From positions 1,674,001 through 1,738,000 of the forward strand of contig NZ_CP058529.1 of the NCBI RefSeq assembly GCF_013401515.1: a DNA stretch of 64,000 nt. The letters run 5' to 3'. The position numbers and the translations under genes were made by a program. The notes under the pieces are model-generated. The model was given only the letters and a program-made list of their open reading frames with translations. It did not search any database and had not been told where the DNA came from. Shown here one piece after another: positions 1-7,512 of the stretch (position 1 is the stretch's first letter; each line of letters starts with the position of its first letter). The DNA is from Halorarum halophilum (GTDB taxonomy: Archaea; Halobacteriota; Halobacteria; Halobacteriales; Haloferacaceae).

Positions 1-698
1 ACCACTGGGCCCTCGCTCATTGGTTCGGGTTCCGGTGGTTGCCGGCGTAAGGGTTCCGAAGCGGGAATCACGGACTGGGTTCGACGGGGCGTTCGGTCTC
101 GATGGAACGGACGTCCTACCGACGACTGCTACTGGCTCGAAAGCCCCCGCGGCTCTCGGCTCGCGCGGCACGCTCTGCGCTCCTCGCTCGCCGTTGTCTC
201 GCTGTGGTGCTTGAGGTGCCGGGCTTCCCCGAGAGCCGCGGCCCCTTTCAGTCCCACCCGTCGGAGGTGTTACCGAGCGATGCCACCTGACTACCGCGTG
301 TGGATGCCGTCGGTAGTCCACCGAGGACGTTCGCCCGGCGGAAGGCGAGTGGTGGCAGCAGCGGTGCGGTGGTAGCACATTCCAGCGGGTGGCGCGCGTG
401 ACTGCGAGCCGAAGGCGAGCAGACGCGCGCGAGAGATGAGAAGCACAGCGAGCGTAAGCGAGCGAGCATCGCAATCGGCTGGTCACGCGAGCGAGCGTGC
501 GAGCGAGGGTGACTTCCGAGGAGCGTTCTCCGAGGTAAGGGGGACGTGGCCCTCATGACGCTTGGGTGGAGAGATCTACCTCTTCACAACCCACCTGACG
601 ACCGGGTATGCTGAGCCAGCGTTCGCGCCCCTAACTCACACAGTCACGAGTGTCGGAGCACCCGCGTTTTAGTCGCTCCCACCACAACCGTACAACCG
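1..698. other. Gene-free left edge
   Basis: No convincing coding frame: the open frames here are rich in Arg, Ser and Pro and lack the acidic bias of the neighbouring genes. It holds copy A of the composite hairpin repeat (annotated separately). Between that repeat and the aldo/keto reductase the DNA is rich in GCGAGCGAGC-like runs, common in haloarchaeal spacers. Nothing else was recognised. Confidence 0.6.
139..318. repeat. Composite hairpin repeat, copy A
   Basis: GAAAG (139-143) and CTTTC (245-249) flank a perfect 13-bp inverted repeat (arms 147-159 and 229-241). The loop carries GGTGCTTG at 206-213, and the right arm runs into the tail CCCCTTTCAGTCCCACCC (242-259). A second hairpin follows, GACTACCG (289-296) / CGGTAGTC (311-318), with a 14-nt loop. 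The same architecture recurs at 30974-31256 with different but still self-complementary main arms. Its function is unknown; it could be a structured RNA, a miniature mobile element or a processing signal. Confidence 0.75.
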
Positions 699-1703
699 AT
701 GACCGACATGGAATACCGACGGCTCGGCTCCACCGGAACCCAGGTCTCCAGCCTCTGTTTCGGCACCTGGCGCTTCGGCAAGCGATCGAACGGTGTCGTC
801 GAGACGGACAAGCACGACGCGCACGATCTCCTCGACGCGTTCGCCGACGCCGGCGGGACCTTCATCGACACGGCGAACGTGTACGGCGACCCGAACGGCA
901 CCGCCGAGGAGTACATCGGCGACTGGCTCGCCGGGCGCGAGCGCGAGCAGTACGTGCTCGCCTCGAAGGTGTACTTCGGCTTCGACCCCGACAACCCCAA
1001 CGGCTCGGGGCTCTCGCGGGGCCACATCCGCCGGCAGATCGAGGGCACCCTCGACCGCCTCGGCACCGACTACCTCGACCTCTACTACATCCACCGCTTC
1101 GACGAGGACACGCCCGTCGAGGAGACGCTCTCGACGCTGAACGGCCTCGTCGAGGACGGCCGGGTCAACTATCTCGGCGCCTCCTCGATGGCGGCCTGGC
1201 AGCTCACGAAGATGCTCTGGAAGAGCGACGTGGAGGACCTCGAACGCTTCGAGGTGACCCAGCCGCTGTTCCACGCCGCGTACCGCGACACCGAGGAGTA
1301 CCTCGACGTCTGCGCCGACCAGGACCTCGCGGTCTGCCCGTACTCGCCGCTCGCCGGCGGCTTCCTCACGGGCAAGTACGAGCGCGCCGAGGACGGCTCG
1401 GCGGTCGGCCCCGAGGGCTCCAGGGCGGACCTCGTCGACCACTTCCAGGACTACTACGTCGACGAGCGGAGCTGGCGCGTCCTCGACGAGATCCGGTCGG
1501 TCGCCGACGAACTCGACGCGACCCCCCCGCAGGTCGCTCTCCGGTGGCTCATCGAGCGTCCGCAGTTCACCTGCGTTCCCATCGTGGGCGCGCGGACGGT
1601 CGAGCAACTGGAGGACAACCTCGGCGCCGTGGAGATCGAACTCTCGGACGACCAGCGCGGACGCATCACCGAGGCCCGGGAGTTCGAGGACGAGAGCGAG
1701 TAA
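699..1703 (+). CDS. Aldo/keto reductase
   Basis: A cytosolic NAD(P)H-dependent oxidoreductase of 334 aa, the usual AKR length, with a TIM barrel. The start MTDMEYRRLGSTGTQVS is the typical AKR opening. The catalytic tetrad is visible as Asp57 (FIDTAN), Tyr62 (VYGD), Lys90 (LASKVYF) and His132 (YYIHRFD). The C-terminal half has the NADP-binding signature region around VPIVGARTVEQLEDNL. The substrate cannot be told; relatives reduce sugars, aldehydes or ketones, or act as potassium-channel beta-like reductases. The next gene lies 71 nt downstream on the same strand, so co-transcription is possible but not shown. Confidence 0.9.
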   Translation: MTDMEYRRLGSTGTQVSSLCFGTWRFGKRSNGVVETDKHDAHDLLDAFADAGGTFIDTANVYGDPNGTAEEYIGDWLAGREREQYVLASKVYFGFDPDNPNGSGLSRGHIRRQIEGTLDRLGTDYLDLYYIHRFDEDTPVEETLSTLNGLVEDGRVNYLGASSMAAWQLTKMLWKSDVEDLERFEVTQPLFHAAYRDTEEYLDVCADQDLAVCPYSPLAGGFLTGKYERAEDGSAVGPEGSRADLVDHFQDYYVDERSWRVLDEIRSVADELDATPPQVALRWLIERPQFTCVPIVGARTVEQLEDNLGAVEIELSDDQRGRITEAREFEDESE

Positions 1704-1774
1704 CGCGGCCGCCCCGACGAGACCGGGTGACGTGCGACCCCAAGTTTCTTTCCGGCGTTCCGTGACCCTTCCCC

Positions 1775-2485
1775 GTGACGGACGACGGCGACGGCGGGCG
1801 TTGGGATTGCGGCGACGGCGAGCGTGCGACCGGCGGCGACGACCGGACGGCCTGCGACGACGAACGAGCGCAGCGGCGCGCCGTCCGCGACGGCTACGAC
1901 GCGCTGGCGGACGACTACGGGAAGTCTCGCGACCCGCCGGAGGGGTCCCTCGTCGAATCGTTCCTCGCCGACCTGCCGCCCGGAAGTCGACTGCTCGACG
2001 CCGGATGCGGGCAGGGAACGCCGGTGCTCGACCGCCTTCCGGCCGACATCCACGCGGTGGGACTGGACTTCTCCGGCGAGCAACTCCGCCGCGCGGGGGA
2101 GGTGACCGACGCCGCGCTCGTCCGCGGCGACCTGACCGCCCTGCCCGTCGCCGACGCGTGCGTCGACGCCGTGACCGCGCTCCACTCGCTCATCCACGTC
2201 CCCACGGACCAGCACCAGGCGGTGTTCGCGGAGTTCGCCCGGATAACCCGGCCGGGCGCGCGTCTGCTGCTCACCGCGGGAACGGACGCCTGGGCGGGCG
2301 CGAACGACGACTGGCTGGACAGCGGCGTGCGAATGGAGTGGTCGTTCCCCGACGTCGAGGCGACTCGCGAGTCCCTCCGCGAGGCTGGCTTCACCGTGAC
2401 GGACGAACGGTTCGTGCCGGACGAGTTGGCCGAGGACGACGACGGGGGCTGGCTCTTCCTGACCGCGGAAAAACGGGGCGAGTGA
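1775..2485 (+). CDS. Class I SAM-dependent methyltransferase
   Basis: A soluble 236-aa methyltransferase starting at GTG. Motif I, LLDAGCGQGTP (residues 73-83), is the SAM-binding glycine loop, followed by the acidic end of beta2 (AVGLDFS) and a motif III/IV region resembling the UbiE/Methyltransf_11 group. The first 35 residues are a poorly conserved acidic extension rich in Asp and Gly, so an internal start is possible. The methyl acceptor is unknown. It converges with the Rdx-family gene, leaving 22 nt between the two stops. Confidence 0.85.
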   Translation: MTDDGDGGRWDCGDGERATGGDDRTACDDERAQRRAVRDGYDALADDYGKSRDPPEGSLVESFLADLPPGSRLLDAGCGQGTPVLDRLPADIHAVGLDFSGEQLRRAGEVTDAALVRGDLTALPVADACVDAVTALHSLIHVPTDQHQAVFAEFARITRPGARLLLTAGTDAWAGANDDWLDSGVRMEWSFPDVEATRESLREAGFTVTDERFVPDELAEDDDGGWLFLTAEKRGE

Positions 2486-2507
2486 TCCGCCGATACGTCG
2501 GCGGGAC

Positions 2508-2750
2508 CTACGCGGTCGCGCCGACGTGCGAGCGGACCGAGTCGACGATGGCGTCCTCGTCGTACTCGTCGCGCTCCTTGTCGAAGACGACCTCGTCGTT
2601 CGAGCGGACCTCGAACACGCCGGTGTCGCCGGTGACGAGCGCGACGCGGTCGAGTTCCTCGCCGAACTCCTCCAGCAGCGCTGCCTGGACGTCCTGTGCA
2701 CGGCCGAGCATCCCGCAGGGGACGCAGTACTCGATCTCGACGGTTGTCAT
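2508..2750 (-). CDS. SelT/SelW/SelH (Rdx) family protein
   Basis: An 80-aa thioredoxin-like protein. It opens MTTVEIEYCVPC, placing the redox CxxC at Cys9 and Cys12 directly after beta1, as in the Rdx family where bacterial and archaeal members have Cys in place of selenocysteine. The C-terminal half (TGDTGVFEV, then DEVVFDKERDEY) matches the family's beta-beta-alpha end with its F-D-K element. A role in thiol redox chemistry is inferred from the family; the partner is unknown. It lies 74 nt downstream of the respiratory-block membrane gene. Confidence 0.85.
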   Translation of the reverse strand: MTTVEIEYCVPCGMLGRAQDVQAALLEEFGEELDRVALVTGDTGVFEVRSNDEVVFDKERDEYDEDAIVDSVRSHVGATA

Positions 2751-2824
2751 TCCGGCTCACGATTGTCCCGTGACGACGTAAATCCGGTGACGACCGAGGT
2801 GGTGGCGTGGCCGGACGGCTCTAT

Positions 2825-3502
2825 TCATCGCGACGCGCCGAACGTCTCGAACCCAGGCCGCCACCACAGCAGCGCGACGGTCACCAGAAAGACCAGCGTC
2901 GACGGACCGTAGCCGATGCCCGTCGCGGCCGCGAGCAGCGCGCCGCCGCCGCCGAACAGCGAGGCCGCTATCCCGGCCAGGATGGGGAACGCACACGAGA
3001 CGCACGAGAACAGGCCGAGCAGGCCCGCGAGACCGGCACCGGCCGTCTCGACGAGCGTCCCGTAGAGGAGGTACGCGAGCGCCGCGTAACCGAGCACCTT
3101 CGCCGGCATGAGCACGGCTGCGACGACGTTTCCGCCGTAGACGAGCGCCGGTCCCCACCCCGGGGGGAGGAACGCGATACCGAGGCCGCTCGGCGTCGTG
3201 GGCGTGGGCGGGCCGACGATGCCGCCGAACACCGAGAGCAGGCCGAGGTAGCCGACGGAGACGAGGGCGGCCCGGCGGCGGGCCGACGGCGACCCGTTCG
3301 GCGGCGAGTAGCGGGCGAAGACGAGTAACGCGACGTTCACCCAGAGCAGCCCGTAGATGGTGAACAGCGGCGAGGTGAGCGTCGCGTCCGTGAACGCGAA
3401 GTAGCCGACGACGAACGCGAGTTCCACGTTTACGGCGAGGGTGCCGAGGAGGATGGACTCCCTGGAGACGGTCAGGTCGCGGCCGGCGACGCTGGCCGCC
3501 AT
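2825..3502 (-). CDS. Six-TM membrane protein next to heme synthase (DUF7546-like)
   Basis: A polytopic membrane protein of about 225 aa with roughly six hydrophobic segments. A Cys pair lies in the fourth quarter (FSCVSCAFP, near residues 166-173), ahead of a Gly-rich turn and a last helix ending LLWWRPGFETF. I recall haloarchaeal relatives labelled DUF7546, but this could not be checked. The ATG start is 2 nt after the CtaA/CtaB stop; a GTG two codons upstream would give a 4-nt GTGA overlap, so the start is uncertain. The tight coupling to heme O synthase suggests a role in terminal-oxidase assembly or copper/heme handling, which is inference. Confidence 0.75.
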   Translation of the reverse strand: MAASVAGRDLTVSRESILLGTLAVNVELAFVVGYFAFTDATLTSPLFTIYGLLWVNVALLVFARYSPPNGSPSARRRAALVSVGYLGLLSVFGGIVGPPTPTTPSGLGIAFLPPGWGPALVYGGNVVAAVLMPAKVLGYAALAYLLYGTLVETAGAGLAGLLGLFSCVSCAFPILAGIAASLFGGGGALLAAATGIGYGPSTLVFLVTVALLWWRPGFETFGASR

Positions 3503-3504
3503 CG

Positions 3505-4944
3505 TCACACCGCGAGCGCGTCGACGACGACGGCGAGCAGCGCCGTCCCGAGGTAGAGGTTCGACGCGTGGAACGCCCGGAACGCCGCCGCCTCGGTCCG
3601 CTCGTAGTGGAGGCGGACGATCGCCCAGAGGAACACCGCGCCCACGGCGGCCCCCGAGAGCGCGTACAGCCAGTCGAGGCGTGCGAAGCCGACGAGTGCC
3701 GCGCCGACCGCGAGCGTGCCCGCGAAGTACCAGACGATGTGGCGCCGGGTCGCCGTCTCGCCGCGCACGACCGGCATCATCGGGAAGCCGCCGCGCTCGT
3801 AGTCGTCCCTGTACGCCAGCGCGAGGTTGTAGAAGTGCGCCGGCGTCCACAGGAAGATGAGCGCGGCGAGCGCGATGCCGCCGAGGCCGACCGACCCGGT
3901 GACCGCGGCCCAGCCGATGAGCGCCGGGAGCGCCCCGGCCGCCCCGCCGATGACGGTGTTCTGGACCGTGTTCGGCTTCAGTATCAGCGTGTAGACGACC
4001 GAGTAGAACAGGATCGCCGTCAGGCCGAGGACCGCCGCGAGGAGGTTCACGGTGGCGAACAGGCCGACAGAGACGGCCGACAGCAACAGGCCGAACGCGA
4101 CCGCGTTGCGGACGGAGACGAGGTCGACCGCGAGCGGGCGGTCGCTCGTGCGCTGCATCTTCCGGTCCACGTCGCGTTCGAGCACGTGGTTGAACGTCCC
4201 CGACGCGCCGATCGAGAGCGCGCCCGCGACGAGCGTCGTCGCGACGATCCGCGACGAGAGGTTCGCACCCCCCGCGAGCGCCATCGCCGCCGAGGCGACG
4301 AGACAGAGGAGCCACATCAGCCGGGGCTTCATCAGGCGGAAGTAGGCTCCGGCGGTGAGCCGCGCGCGCAGGAGGGGTTCCTCGCGCCAAGTCGGCGGGG
4401 TCGGACGGGGACCCGGAGCGATGGGTTCCGCGGGGGCGTCCCGACCCCCGGATCCGGACGCGGGGTCCTCGGTCGGGTCGCCCGTCTCGGCCTCGAGCTG
4501 CCAGGCGAGCGCAGCCAGCAGTCCGCCGAAGATGAGCAGGCCAACGACCAGGTGGAGCGTGGACGCGGCAATCGAGACGCCGGCGACGGTCCCGACCGGG
4601 CCGCGGCCGCCCGCGAGGGCGATCGACGCGCCGAGCGTCGACTGGACCGGGTAGAGGACGGCGGCGAAGAGGAGCGACGCCGCGACGCGTCGCGACGGTC
4701 GCTCGCGGAGGGCGACGACGACGGTGGCGAGCGCGAGCAGGCCGACGAGGAACGCGACCGCCCGGTGCCCGAGCGCGACCCACCCGGCGAGCGAGGCCGG
4801 GGTGGTGAAGCCGTCGCCGCAGGCCGGCCACGCCGTGCAGGCCGCCGCCGCGTCCGTCACCGCCGTCGTGGCGCCGACGACGAGCAGGAGGTACACGCCC
4901 ATCGCCGTCGCGGCGAGTAGGGCGGGGAGCCGCTTCGTATGCAC
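3505..4944 (-). CDS. ctaB: Half-CtaA / CtaB fusion: heme O synthase (protoheme IX farnesyltransferase)
   Basis: A 479-aa membrane enzyme starting at GTG. Residues 1-150 form a four-helix CtaA-like half with a Cys pair (C36, C42 in CTAWPAC) and helix histidines H60 and H131. An acidic Pro-rich linker (150-190) follows, then a full UbiA-type prenyltransferase with the first polar motif NHVLERDVDRKMQRTSDRP (N252, D258, D260) and the second, YRDDYERGGFPMMP. CtaB farnesylates protoheme to heme O. Whether the CtaA half (normally two such halves) oxidises heme O to heme A is unknown. It is transcribed divergently from coxB, as expected for an oxidase biogenesis locus. Confidence 0.9.
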   Translation of the reverse strand: MHTKRLPALLAATAMGVYLLLVVGATTAVTDAAAACTAWPACGDGFTTPASLAGWVALGHRAVAFLVGLLALATVVVALRERPSRRVAASLLFAAVLYPVQSTLGASIALAGGRGPVGTVAGVSIAASTLHLVVGLLIFGGLLAALAWQLEAETGDPTEDPASGSGGRDAPAEPIAPGPRPTPPTWREEPLLRARLTAGAYFRLMKPRLMWLLCLVASAAMALAGGANLSSRIVATTLVAGALSIGASGTFNHVLERDVDRKMQRTSDRPLAVDLVSVRNAVAFGLLLSAVSVGLFATVNLLAAVLGLTAILFYSVVYTLILKPNTVQNTVIGGAAGALPALIGWAAVTGSVGLGGIALAALIFLWTPAHFYNLALAYRDDYERGGFPMMPVVRGETATRRHIVWYFAGTLAVGAALVGFARLDWLYALSGAAVGAVFLWAIVRLHYERTEAAAFRAFHASNLYLGTALLAVVVDALAV

Positions 4945-5281
4945 TAGCGGGGGGTATCGGCGCGTGGCATATCAACCCCCCGCTTCACGCCACGGCGGCC
5001 TACTTCCCCGTCCCAGTGGCCGTATCGTGGCGTGCCCCTTCGCGCTCGAAGGACGTCCCGTACCGGACCGAAACCGGATTCTGCCGTCCGGTCGAACGAG
5101 GCGCCGGAACCCCAGACCTGCCGACGACTGGCCGAACGTCGGTGCCGCCGATACGACGAACGCCCACGGCGGCGACGTGTCGAATTGCCGTCCCGACGAT
5201 GCGGGCGAAACCGCAACGCTGCGGGCGGAATCGACGGAAGACAGCAGGTATTTACGTCGCCTGTTCAAATCTCGTGATAGC
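4945..5281. other. Divergent ctaB / coxB control region
   Basis: A 337-nt space between two outward-facing oxidase genes, with no credible ORF. A coxB-proximal TATA-like box TATTTACG sits at 5249-5256. An AT-leaning patch close to the ctaB start may hold its promoter, but no clear box was picked. No strong operator palindrome was seen. Confidence 0.5.
5249..5256 (+). promoter_or_regulatory. TATA-like box of coxB
   Basis: TATTTACG lies 26-33 nt ahead of the coxB ATG, the spacing of leaderless or near-leaderless haloarchaeal promoters. Confidence 0.45.
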
Positions 5282-6202
5282 ATGAAGGGCAAGCGTCTCG
5301 GGACCCTCCTGGCAGCCCTGGGCGGTCTCGCGCTGTTCGCCGGAACGGCGGCGGCACAGCCGTCCACGACCGCTGGGCTGATCAACCAGCTCAACGACAG
5401 GCTCCTCTACATCGGCATCCCCATCACGCTGCTGGTGGAGGTCATCCTCATCTACACCGTCCTCAAGTTCAAGGACTCCGACGAGGCGAAGCCGACCCGC
5501 GAGAACCGTCGGCTGGAGATCACCTGGACGGTCGCCACCGCGATCATCCTGCTGTTCGTCGGCGTCGCCTCCTACGGCGTCCTGGCGAACCCGGACGTGA
5601 CGTACGTCGCCGGCGCGAACTCCGGGCCCGACGAGGGCGACGTCCACGTCGAGGCGATTGCGTACCAGTGGAACTGGGAGATGAACTACCCCCAGGAGAA
5701 CATGAGTGGCGTGACCGCGAGCGACGTGAACCTCGAAGGTGCCGGTGACGTCGAGGGGCCGCTGATCGTCCTCCCGGTCGACCAGGACGTGTACATCACG
5801 GTGACCTCCCGTGACGTGATCCACGCGCTCCACGTCCCCGACATGGGCCTGAAACACGACGCGGTGCCCGGCCAGCGGAACACCATCAAGACCCACACGC
5901 TCGAGACGGGCGTCTACCAGGGCTACTGCGCCGAGTACTGTGGCGTCGCCCACTCGCAGATGTACTTCACGGTGGTCGTCGTCCCCCAGGACGACTACCA
6001 GCAGTTCCTGCAGAACCAGGGGAACCAGGGCGGCGATTCCTCGAACGGCGCAGGATCGGCCAACGGCACCGCCACCCCGAACGGCTCCGCGTCAGGGAAC
6101 GGCACTGCCACGCCGACCGGGGCTTCCACGTCGACTGGCACTGCCACGTCAGCCGGCACTGCCACATCGACCGGCACTGCTACGCCGACCGGTTCCGCCT
6201 GA
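5282..6202 (+). CDS. coxB: Cytochrome c oxidase subunit II (CuA subunit)
   Basis: A 306-aa protein. It has an N-terminal signal/TM segment (MKGKRLGTLL to about residue 25), a second hydrophobic hairpin (42-62 and 82-102), then the extracytoplasmic cupredoxin. CuA ligands are visible: H181 (VIHALHVP), C216, C220, H224 and M227 in CAEYCGVAHSQM, with the aromatic AYQWNW at 127-132. Residues about 244-306 are a Gly/Ser/Thr/Asn-rich tail of repeated GTAT units that may be O-glycosylated in the exported protein. I chose the ATG after the TATA-like box; longer frames upstream are not acidic or conserved. It receives electrons for the heme-copper oxidase, whose subunit I is not in this window. Confidence 0.93.
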   Translation: MKGKRLGTLLAALGGLALFAGTAAAQPSTTAGLINQLNDRLLYIGIPITLLVEVILIYTVLKFKDSDEAKPTRENRRLEITWTVATAIILLFVGVASYGVLANPDVTYVAGANSGPDEGDVHVEAIAYQWNWEMNYPQENMSGVTASDVNLEGAGDVEGPLIVLPVDQDVYITVTSRDVIHALHVPDMGLKHDAVPGQRNTIKTHTLETGVYQGYCAEYCGVAHSQMYFTVVVVPQDDYQQFLQNQGNQGGDSSNGAGSANGTATPNGSASGNGTATPTGASTSTGTATSAGTATSTGTATPTGSA

Positions 6203-6324
6203 ATCCGGCACGCTGACCACGGTCCCGAGTCCGGTCCACCCTCCTCGGTTCGCTCGGAACGACCAGGCCGTTCGTTGTCACATCACCCCGTTTCCTTTCA
6301 ACTCCCAGCCGCGTATACCCCGGT

Positions 6325-6471
6325 ATGCGCGACGAGGAGGAAATCCGTGAGCAGTACGAGTTCCTGGCAGAACAGCTCGACTCCGAGGAGATGCGCCACG
6401 AGAGCATCAGGCAGATGTTCACCTACTACAAGCGGGCGCTGGGCTGGGTGCTCGAGGAGGAGTACATATAA
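6325..6471 (+). CDS. Small charged protein, 48 aa
   Basis: A short ORF opening MRDEEEIREQYEFLAEQL and ending GWVLEEEYI. It is acidic, predicted helical, and has an amphipathic pattern in its second half. The acidic composition and a clean ATG behind an AT-containing spacer suggest a real small protein. No family is recognised. The two hairpins at 6525-6603 follow it and could end its transcript. It could be co-regulated with coxB 122 nt upstream, but nothing shows that. Confidence 0.55.
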   Translation: MRDEEEIREQYEFLAEQLDSEEMRHESIRQMFTYYKRALGWVLEEEYI

Positions 6472-6524
6472 GGGAACCATGATAGCCCGGTACCTTTAAG
6501 TCACAATACCCGGTAGGCGAATGC

Positions 6525-6603
6525 GACGCTTCGTCTGGAGGGCCGAAGCGTCAGCGGGGACCAATTCACGGGCGCCACGCCGTGTTTTTACGGCCTGGCG
6601 CCC
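6525..6603. repeat. Two successive hairpins, possible terminator
   Basis: Hairpin 1 is GACGCTTCG (6525-6533) / CGAAGCGTC (6544-6552). Hairpin 2 is a 14-bp arm pair at 6570-6583 and 6590-6603 with one mismatch and the loop GTTTTT. They sit between the 48-aa gene and the 3' end of the convergent amphi-Trp gene, where a bidirectional terminator or intergenic palindromic element would be expected. Confidence 0.5.
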
Positions 6604-6730
6604 CTGGTTTCTACGTATCCGAGTGCCGACGCCGCCCGTCGACCGACGCTGCGGGCGCGGCAGGAGCGAGAAAAACGAACGGTCCTTCCCACTGATCGGT
6701 TCGCGTCGGTTCTCGCGTCGACCGAGAGCG

Positions 6731-7006
6731 CTACTCGATGCTGAGCGCGCCGTCCGAGGTCTGGTCGCCCTCGTCCCACTCCAGTTCGAACTCGACGCTC
6801 AGTTCGTCCTCGGCGCCGCCGGTCTCGCGCTCGGCCTTGACCTCGAAGGTCACCTCCGACGGGACCTCGAGCGTCAACGTGTTGTCGCCGGCCGAGAGCG
6901 TGAGTTCGTCGCTCGAGTCGAGTTTGTCGGCCACGTCGCGAAGCAGCGCCGCGACGTCGCTCCTGCTCTGGCGCCGCTCCGTCTCGAAGAGGACTTCCTC
7001 CGGCAT
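6731..7006 (-). CDS. Amphi-Trp domain protein
   Basis: A 91-aa acidic protein starting MPEEVLFETERRQSRSD. The pattern of an N-terminal helix (DVAALLRDVADKL), a central LSAGDNTLTLEVP strand pair and the C-terminal VEFELEWDEG, with the conserved late Trp, matches the amphi-Trp domain common in haloarchaea. Its function is unknown. The upstream MPVRGLRGR extension is basic and out of character, so the inner ATG was taken. Confidence 0.8.
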   Translation of the reverse strand: MPEEVLFETERRQSRSDVAALLRDVADKLDSSDELTLSAGDNTLTLEVPSEVTFEVKAERETGGAEDELSVEFELEWDEGDQTSDGALSIE

Positions 7007-7167
7007 ACGCCCCCGTAGGCCGCGAACGGGCATAAAGTGGACGCCCGGGCGTGTCGGCCGTCGGATATGGTCGTTCGCCCGGACATCACAGTCGTCTTAC
7101 TCGTTCTCGCTGGGGAAAGCCGGTCGAATTCAACGGTCGACGGCTGACTTGCGGGGGCAGGCCGATA

Positions 7168-7178
7168 TCTTTATTTCG
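7168..7178 (+). promoter_or_regulatory. TATA-like box of the PadR gene
   Basis: TCTTTATTTCG, about 33 nt ahead of the PadR ATG, in a locally AT-rich patch (CGACAATAAT follows). Confidence 0.5.
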
Positions 7179-7210
7179 AACCGACAATAATCCTCGTTGA
7201 GAACTTACCG

Positions 7211-7495
7211 ATGTACGACCTGACCGGGTTCCAGCGCGACTTGCTCTACGTCATCGCTGGACAGGAGGAACCACACGGACTGGCGATCAAGGACGAACTC
7301 GAGGACTACTACGAGAAGGAGATCCACCACGGGCGGCTGTATCCGAACCTCGACACGCTCGTCGACAAGGGACTCGTCGAGAAGGGCGAGCGCGACCGGC
7401 GGACGAACTACTACACGCTCACCCGCCGCGGGCGCCGTGAGATCGAGGCGCGCCGCGACTGGGAGGACCAGTACGTCGACGTCACCGAGGAGTAG
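7211..7495 (+). CDS. PadR-family winged-helix regulator
   Basis: A 94-aa single-domain DNA-binding protein. It opens MYDLTGFQRDLLYVIAG, then GLAIKDELEDYY (recognition region), HGRLYPNLDTLVDKGLVEKGE (the typical wing-preceding helix) and RRTNYYTLTRRGRREIEAR (wing). This is the compact PadR layout seen in haloarchaea. The target is unknown; many PadR proteins control adjacent transporters, and the convergent neighbour is an AI-2E-family exporter whose stop lies 17 nt away. Confidence 0.9.
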   Translation: MYDLTGFQRDLLYVIAGQEEPHGLAIKDELEDYYEKEIHHGRLYPNLDTLVDKGLVEKGERDRRTNYYTLTRRGRREIEARRDWEDQYVDVTEE

Positions 7496-7512
7496 TCACC
7501 CGCCGCGGGGAG

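Noticed and set aside
2825-4975. 716-codon minus-strand frame over the heme synthase locus
   Set aside because: Most of it is an alternative frame of the CtaA/CtaB gene; only the last 225 codons make a plausible membrane protein.
6100-6202. Short tandem repeats that could be mistaken for a CRISPR or VNTR
   Set aside because: They are the Gly/Thr/Ser codons of the CoxB C-terminal tail in frame; there are no regular spacers.
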